64,000 nt of DNA from Hymenobacter busanensis. GTDB lineage: Bacteria; Bacteroidota; Bacteroidia; Cytophagales; Hymenobacteraceae. Each line of letters begins with the position of its first letter. Positions within the stretch are counted from its first letter, which is position 1. The notes under the pieces were generated by a model. It was given only the letters and a program-made list of their open reading frames with translations. It was not told where the DNA came from and did not search any database. The position numbers and the translations under genes were made by a program. The DNA is taken from NCBI RefSeq assembly GCF_008727865.1, contig NZ_VTWU01000002.1:719188-783187 (forward strand), written 5' to 3'. Below, piece after piece: positions 57,964 through 64,000 of this stretch.

Positions 57964-60900
57964 TTATTGGCGCACCAGGCGCTTGGTCACCGGGCCTTGG
58001 GGGGTAGCCAGGTGTAGCAGGTACACGCCGGCGGGCAAGCTGCGCACATCCAGCTGGGTGTCGGCGGCGCGCAGCAGTTGGCGCAGCACCACTTGGCCGA
58101 CACTGTTGTGCACCTCCACGTCGGTGGCGCCCCACGAGGCCGGGCGTTGCAGCGTGAGTTGGCCGGCAGTGGGGTTGGGGTACAGGTGCACCTGCTGGGC
58201 CAGCTGCGCCGGGGTTGCGGCCGTGACACGGCTGCCAAACTCCAGCTGGAAGCGGCCAGGGGCCGGGGTGCCCGCCAACGTCACTGCGTAAGTGGCACCG
58301 CTCATCAGCACGGTGCGCGCACCGGTTTGCTGATCCACCAGCGTGGCCGTGAGGCCAGCGGGCAGGTTACCTAAGTGTTCGGCGGTGAAGACGTAGGAGC
58401 CGGTCCGCGGCACCCACACCGCAAGCGGAATCAGCGTGGATGAGCCGAAAGCGGCGCGTCCATCAATGGCCATTTCCTGCCCGCCGATAGCCAGCGAAGC
58501 TAGGTTCAGCCCCGTGGAGTTAAGCAGCTTCACGGCGTCAAACTCAGCGTCAGCGCCATCGGTGGCGCCGGCTTGGGCGTACACGGTCAGCGCGTCGGTC
58601 AGGCCCTGCCCGCTGAGCGTGAGCGTAAGCTGCGGGCGCGTATCGTTGCCGCGGCGCACCGGAGACTGCTGCGCGTAGGTGGTCACGCGGTTCGAGTTAT
58701 CTAGTGCTAAGTTGCCAGAGGTCTGCCCGCTGCTCACCCGCACGAAGAACGCCTGGGCCGTGCCGACGAGCGGGTTGCCGAAGCCGTTGACGTAGCTGCG
58801 GTACTGCCCGCCGTACTGCGAGGTGCTTTCAAAAGTGTAGAAAGCCGCATCCATGTTGGTGCGCTGTCCGGCCGGAATTGTGCTGAAGTCCAGCGGCGAG
58901 GGATAGGGGTTGCCGATGAAGTTCCAGCCCGCGTCAGCAGCGGTAGCACCGCTGTTGCGATTCAGCGAGATGGTCCCGCTGCTGTTGCCTACCTGTCCGG
59001 TGAAGCTCAGCGTGCTGGCGCCGGGCAGCTGCACCGTAAAGCCGGTAGTAGCCAGTTGAGCCGCATCACTCAGGTTCGTTGGCGACGCCCAGCCTTTGTC
59101 GAAGGCCGACAGCGTGGTGGCCGGTGATGAGGCCAGGCGACTCTGGTCGTAGCGGAAGATGGTGGGGAAGGGCGTGGTTAGGTTCGGCGTGGTCGAGGAG
59201 TTGTAGGCCGGGTTGACCACCAGCGTAGTGCCCCCCGAGCCGAAGGCGGCCACCGTCGCGTTGGCCACCGGGGCCACGAGGTGGCGGTAGCCCATGCCGG
59301 GGTTCAGCGTCGGGTCTATGTAGCGCTGCACGGTCACGGTCGTGCCCAACACGGAGCCCGCGCCCAGGTTGGCAACCAGCGCCGTGCCCGCTGCGTCGGA
59401 GAGCAGGGTCAGCGTGCGTGCGTTGAGGTTTAAGCTGCCCGCGTTGAGCGTCACAACTTCCCGAACGGCCAGGTTCTGCGACAGGGTCAGGGTGCCGGTG
59501 TTGGTCGAGGTCAGGTTGCGCACCTGCGCGGGCAGGCCGTTGCCCGTCACCTGGGCCCCCGAGCCGTTGTAGATGTAGTTGGCGTCGGACGAGAAGCTGC
59601 GTGTGCCCGTCACCTGCACTGCGCCGGTGGCGCCCGAGGCAGTAATGCCGGCCGCGTTGCAGATGCTGAGCGTAGCCCCGGCCTGCAGGGTAAACGAGCC
59701 TGCCCCGGTTACATTTTGGCAATTGGTGTTTAGCGAGCCGCCGGTCTGCACCACCAAGGTGCCGGCCACGCTCACGTCCCCGGCCAGCGTTGCTGCGCCG
59801 GTGCCCGTTACGGTGATGTTGTTGTAGCTACCGGCCGGCACACTCTGAGGCGTGCTGATGGTCAGGTCGGTAAGCTGGTTGACTGTCACCGTCTGCTGGG
59901 CCGAGCTGCTGCAGGTGCCGCCGTTGCTCACGTCCACGGTGTAGGTCTGAGTGCTAGAGGGCGAGGCCGTTACGGTGGCCGTGTTGGTGCTGCTCAGGCC
60001 AGTGGAGGGGCTCCAGGCGTAGGTCGAGGCCACGATGCTGCTCTGGCCGGGCGTGACGTAGGCCGGGGCGTTTTGCAGAGTGCCGTTGTTGGCGCCCACT
60101 TCGTCGGTAGCGGTGCTGCCGCTGCCTTCGTTCAGGCGCCAGAAACCGGCCAGGCCGGCGGCGGTTCCAGCCGGAGCAGCGTTCATGGTGGCCTGGATTT
60201 CGGCCTGGGTGCGGGCCGTGCTCCACACGCGCACCTCGTCGATCTGCCCCTGCCACGACTCATTGAGGAAGCCGGGGTTGCTGCCGAACATGAAGCGGTT
60301 GCCGGTGGTGCCGGTGTTGGCCCCGCCGACGTACACGTACTCCACGCCATTCTTGTAGAACTTGATGCCGGTGGAGCTATACACCACGGCCACGTGCTGC
60401 CACTGGTTCAGCTCGACGGTAGTGGGCTCCCACACGCCGCTGCCCGTGAATACGCCCCAGTTGTCGGTGTTGCCTTCGATGACCAGCGTGCGGTCGAAGT
60501 TGCCGTCGTCGACGGAGAAAACCGTTTGGCGCACGCCGTAGCTGCTGCGCGTGGGGTACACCCAGGCCTCCCAGGTGGTGTTGGGCAGGGCACTGGGCGC
60601 CGCGTTGAGGTTGGTGCTGACGCGCTGGCTGCTGGCACTGTTCAGGCCCGAAAAGCTCAGGGCCAGGTTGGCGCGGGCCGTCAGCGTCACCGAGCCGCCA
60701 GTGTTGATGGTCGTCGGGCCGCCCGCCACGATGGAGGGCGGTGCCACGTAGTTGATAGTAGCCGTAACGGCCGAGCGCCCGGGGCTTTCCACGTTGGTGG
60801 AGCTTACCGTGCTGACGTAATAGGTAGTGGTGCCGTAGAGCGTGGGCGTAACGTAGCTACTACCCGTGGCCCCGCTGATGGCCGTGCCCCCCGACGCTTG

Positions 60901-62175
60901 CGTGTACCAGCGGTACGAACCGCCGCTGGGCGCCCCGCTGGCCGTGAGTGTAACGGAGCCCGAGCCGCAACGGCTGGCGCCGGTGGTGGTCGGGGCGAAG
61001 ATGGCCGTGTTCAGCAACACGCTGATGCTATTGTTGTCCCGGTTGGCCGTCACGATGTCGGGCTTCCCGTCGCCGTTCACGTCGCCGGCGGCCACGCCCC
61101 AGGGCCGGCTGCTGGCGCCGGTGGAGTAGACGGTAGCTGTGCCCAGCGTACCGTTGCCCGCGCCCAGCAGCACGCCCACGGTAGTACCGGCCCCGCCCGA
61201 TAGCGGCCCCACGTGGGTGGTTACCACATCGAGGCGGCCGTCGCCGTTGAAATCGGCCAAGGCTACTTCGCGCGGATTGACGGCCCCGGTCGTGTAAGTA
61301 GTCATGGTGCCGAAAGTGCCGCCGGACTGTCCCAACAGCACGCCCACGTTGCTACTGTTGTAGTTGACTACCACCAGGTCGGGGCGGCTGTCACCGTTCA
61401 AGTCGCCCAGCTGCAGGCCCGCCGGTGCCGAGCCGACGGGGTACTGGGTAGCCGTGCCCAGTGTGCCGTTGCCCGCGCCCAGCAGCACCGATACGGTGGT
61501 GCCGTCGGCACCGCCGAAGTTGCTGACTACCGCGTCGAGGCGGCCGTCGGCATTGACGTCGCCCAGCGCTACGTTGTACGCGCTGATACCGGCCCCGGTG
61601 CTGAAGAAAGTCGGGGCGCCGAAGGTGCCGTTGCCCTGGCCCAGAAATACGCCCAGGCTACCGTTGCCGACCGTGATTACCGCGTCGAGGCGGCCGTCGG
61701 CGTTCAGGTCGCCCAGCTCTACGTTATAGGCGGAGGCGTTGACGTTGGTTGGGAAAGTGGTGGCGGCCCCAAAGGTGCCGCCGGCCTGGCCCAGCAGTAC
61801 GCTCACTCCCACGGTGTTGCTGGTGTTGACTACTACCGCGTCGAGGCGGCCGTCACCGTTCAGGTCACCCAGGGCCGTACCAAACGGTGCTCCGTTGTTG
61901 GCCGTGGCGTAGGTAGTACTGGCCGCGAAGGTGCCGCCAGCCTGGCCCAGCAATACGCTGAGGCTAGCGGCGCTGATGCCAGCCGTAACGATGTCGGGCC
62001 GGCCGTCGCCGTTCAGGTCACCAAGGGCGGGGTAGCTGGGCCCATTAGCGGTGGCGTAGCTGGCGAAGGGCGCAAACTGCGCCTGCGCCGGGGCGCCGGC
62101 GAGCAGCAGGCCCAGCAGCGGGAGCCAGTGCCGCCGAGCTCCCACGGGGAGACAAGGTGTAAACAAGTGTTGCAT
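57964..62175 (-). CDS. Very large secreted VCBS/LamG protein with T9SS sorting domain
   Basis: The 1403-residue product starts MQHLFTPCLPVGARRHWLPL with a signal peptide ending at about residue 33 (GAPAQAQ). Seven repeats of the type LGDLNGDGRPDIVTAG follow (about residues 45-390, a likely seven-bladed propeller), then Ig-like segments, a LamG/concanavalin-like domain (about 530-690, NQWQHVAVVYSSTGIKFYKN and ESWQGQIDEVRVWSTARTQ), beta-rich regions and a C-terminal type IX sorting domain (VHLYPNPTAGQLTLQ to PAGVYLLHLATPQG). It is an exported, probably surface-bound adhesin or carbohydrate-binding protein. The start at 62175 is chosen over a longer frame because it begins at the signal peptide. 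Confidence 0.87.
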   Translation of the reverse strand: MQHLFTPCLPVGARRHWLPLLGLLLAGAPAQAQFAPFASYATANGPSYPALGDLNGDGRPDIVTAGISAASLSVLLGQAGGTFAASTTYATANNGAPFGTALGDLNGDGRLDAVVVNTSNTVGVSVLLGQAGGTFGAATTFPTNVNASAYNVELGDLNADGRLDAVITVGNGSLGVFLGQGNGTFGAPTFFSTGAGISAYNVALGDVNADGRLDAVVSNFGGADGTTVSVLLGAGNGTLGTATQYPVGSAPAGLQLGDLNGDSRPDLVVVNYNSSNVGVLLGQSGGTFGTMTTYTTGAVNPREVALADFNGDGRLDVVTTHVGPLSGGAGTTVGVLLGAGNGTLGTATVYSTGASSRPWGVAAGDVNGDGKPDIVTANRDNNSISVLLNTAIFAPTTTGASRCGSGSVTLTASGAPSGGSYRWYTQASGGTAISGATGSSYVTPTLYGTTTYYVSTVSSTNVESPGRSAVTATINYVAPPSIVAGGPTTINTGGSVTLTARANLALSFSGLNSASSQRVSTNLNAAPSALPNTTWEAWVYPTRSSYGVRQTVFSVDDGNFDRTLVIEGNTDNWGVFTGSGVWEPTTVELNQWQHVAVVYSSTGIKFYKNGVEYVYVGGANTGTTGNRFMFGSNPGFLNESWQGQIDEVRVWSTARTQAEIQATMNAAPAGTAAGLAGFWRLNEGSGSTATDEVGANNGTLQNAPAYVTPGQSSIVASTYAWSPSTGLSSTNTATVTASPSSTQTYTVDVSNGGTCSSSAQQTVTVNQLTDLTISTPQSVPAGSYNNITVTGTGAATLAGDVSVAGTLVVQTGGSLNTNCQNVTGAGSFTLQAGATLSICNAAGITASGATGAVQVTGTRSFSSDANYIYNGSGAQVTGNGLPAQVRNLTSTNTGTLTLSQNLAVREVVTLNAGSLNLNARTLTLLSDAAGTALVANLGAGSVLGTTVTVQRYIDPTLNPGMGYRHLVAPVANATVAAFGSGGTTLVVNPAYNSSTTPNLTTPFPTIFRYDQSRLASSPATTLSAFDKGWASPTNLSDAAQLATTGFTVQLPGASTLSFTGQVGNSSGTISLNRNSGATAADAGWNFIGNPYPSPLDFSTIPAGQRTNMDAAFYTFESTSQYGGQYRSYVNGFGNPLVGTAQAFFVRVSSGQTSGNLALDNSNRVTTYAQQSPVRRGNDTRPQLTLTLSGQGLTDALTVYAQAGATDGADAEFDAVKLLNSTGLNLASLAIGGQEMAIDGRAAFGSSTLIPLAVWVPRTGSYVFTAEHLGNLPAGLTATLVDQQTGARTVLMSGATYAVTLAGTPAPGRFQLEFGSRVTAATPAQLAQQVHLYPNPTAGQLTLQRPASWGATDVEVHNSVGQVVLRQLLRAADTQLDVRSLPAGVYLLHLATPQGPVTKRLVRQ

Positions 62176-63832
<1,657 letters not shown>

Positions 63833-64000
63833 CCCCGGTTACCGACTCCAAGCACGGCAATCCGCTATCTTCTGGCTTTGGGTTTCATATAGAAGTTCAA
63901 ACCGCTGCTTACCTGCTGGTGTCGGTTGCCCGCGCCACCTCACACCTTAGAGCGTGTTGGGGAATAATCCTCAGCTTATGTCCTTTAGGTAATTGCGGAG

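Overview
The window is high-GC, densely coded bacterial DNA from the Bacteroidetes, most like a Hymenobacter-type member of the Cytophagales. The evidence is: promoters of the TTG-N19-TAnnTTTG type, tRNA genes without an encoded CCA, type IX secretion C-terminal sorting domains, a short protein with a PID-CTERM-like tail, a BtuB/BtuG-type cobalamin uptake pair, and an interspersed repeat whose translation contains HAERSEAS-like peptides. The genus is an inference from these signs, not a measured assignment.

Bases 1-8062 hold the conserved translation/transcription operon on the minus strand: promoter, tRNA-Tyr, tRNA-Gly(TCC), tRNA-Thr, tuf, tRNA-Trp, secE, nusG, rplK, rplA, rplJ, rplL and the first two thirds of rpoB, which is cut by the window edge. 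Bases 8100-35900 are ordinary chromosome. They hold an M1 aminopeptidase, a biotinyl carrier protein, pyrH-frr, a sigma/anti-sigma/gmk/nadD cluster, a lipopolysaccharide cluster (O-antigen ligase, GT9, GT2), ahcY, several lipoproteins, a THUMP-like methyltransferase and a 3-methyladenine DNA glycosylase. They also hold a cobalamin riboswitch followed by a BtuB-like receptor and a BtuG-like surface lipoprotein, a metal-linked pair (AraC regulator with an HMA domain plus a His/Met-rich outer-membrane protein), a B12-binding radical SAM protein carrying an in-frame palindromic repeat, a hydrolase and a GNAT acetyltransferase.

Bases 35955-57335 are a 21.3 kb integrative element inserted in the 3' end of a tRNA-Gly(CCC) gene. 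Its limits are two perfect 52-bp direct repeats, and a Bacteroidetes-type tyrosine recombinase lies next to the right repeat. Near both ends lie paired GGTGCCTACA-type 10-mers with a 12-bp period, which are candidate integrase arm sites. The element has no recognisable relaxase, conjugation or capsid genes. It carries an XRE regulator beside a 20-bp palindromic operator candidate, a membrane TPR protein, and a likely replication module: a RecA/Sak4-like ATPase, a DUF3871 protein, a hairpin-rich intergenic region and a putative polymerase with family-A/T7-RNAP-like motifs (possible TV-Pol). Other cargo is a KAP-family NTPase (candidate phage-exclusion gene), a DEDDh exonuclease, a lipoprotein DNA/RNA non-specific endonuclease, umuDC with a second decayed umuC 3' end, a seven-repeat VCBS/T9SS protein and several unknown small genes. 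This element is the most novel part of the window.

Bases 57336-64000 return to the chromosome, with a PID-CTERM-like small protein, a very large seven-repeat VCBS/LamG/T9SS protein and an aldo/keto reductase. No rRNA genes, CRISPR arrays or IS elements were seen.
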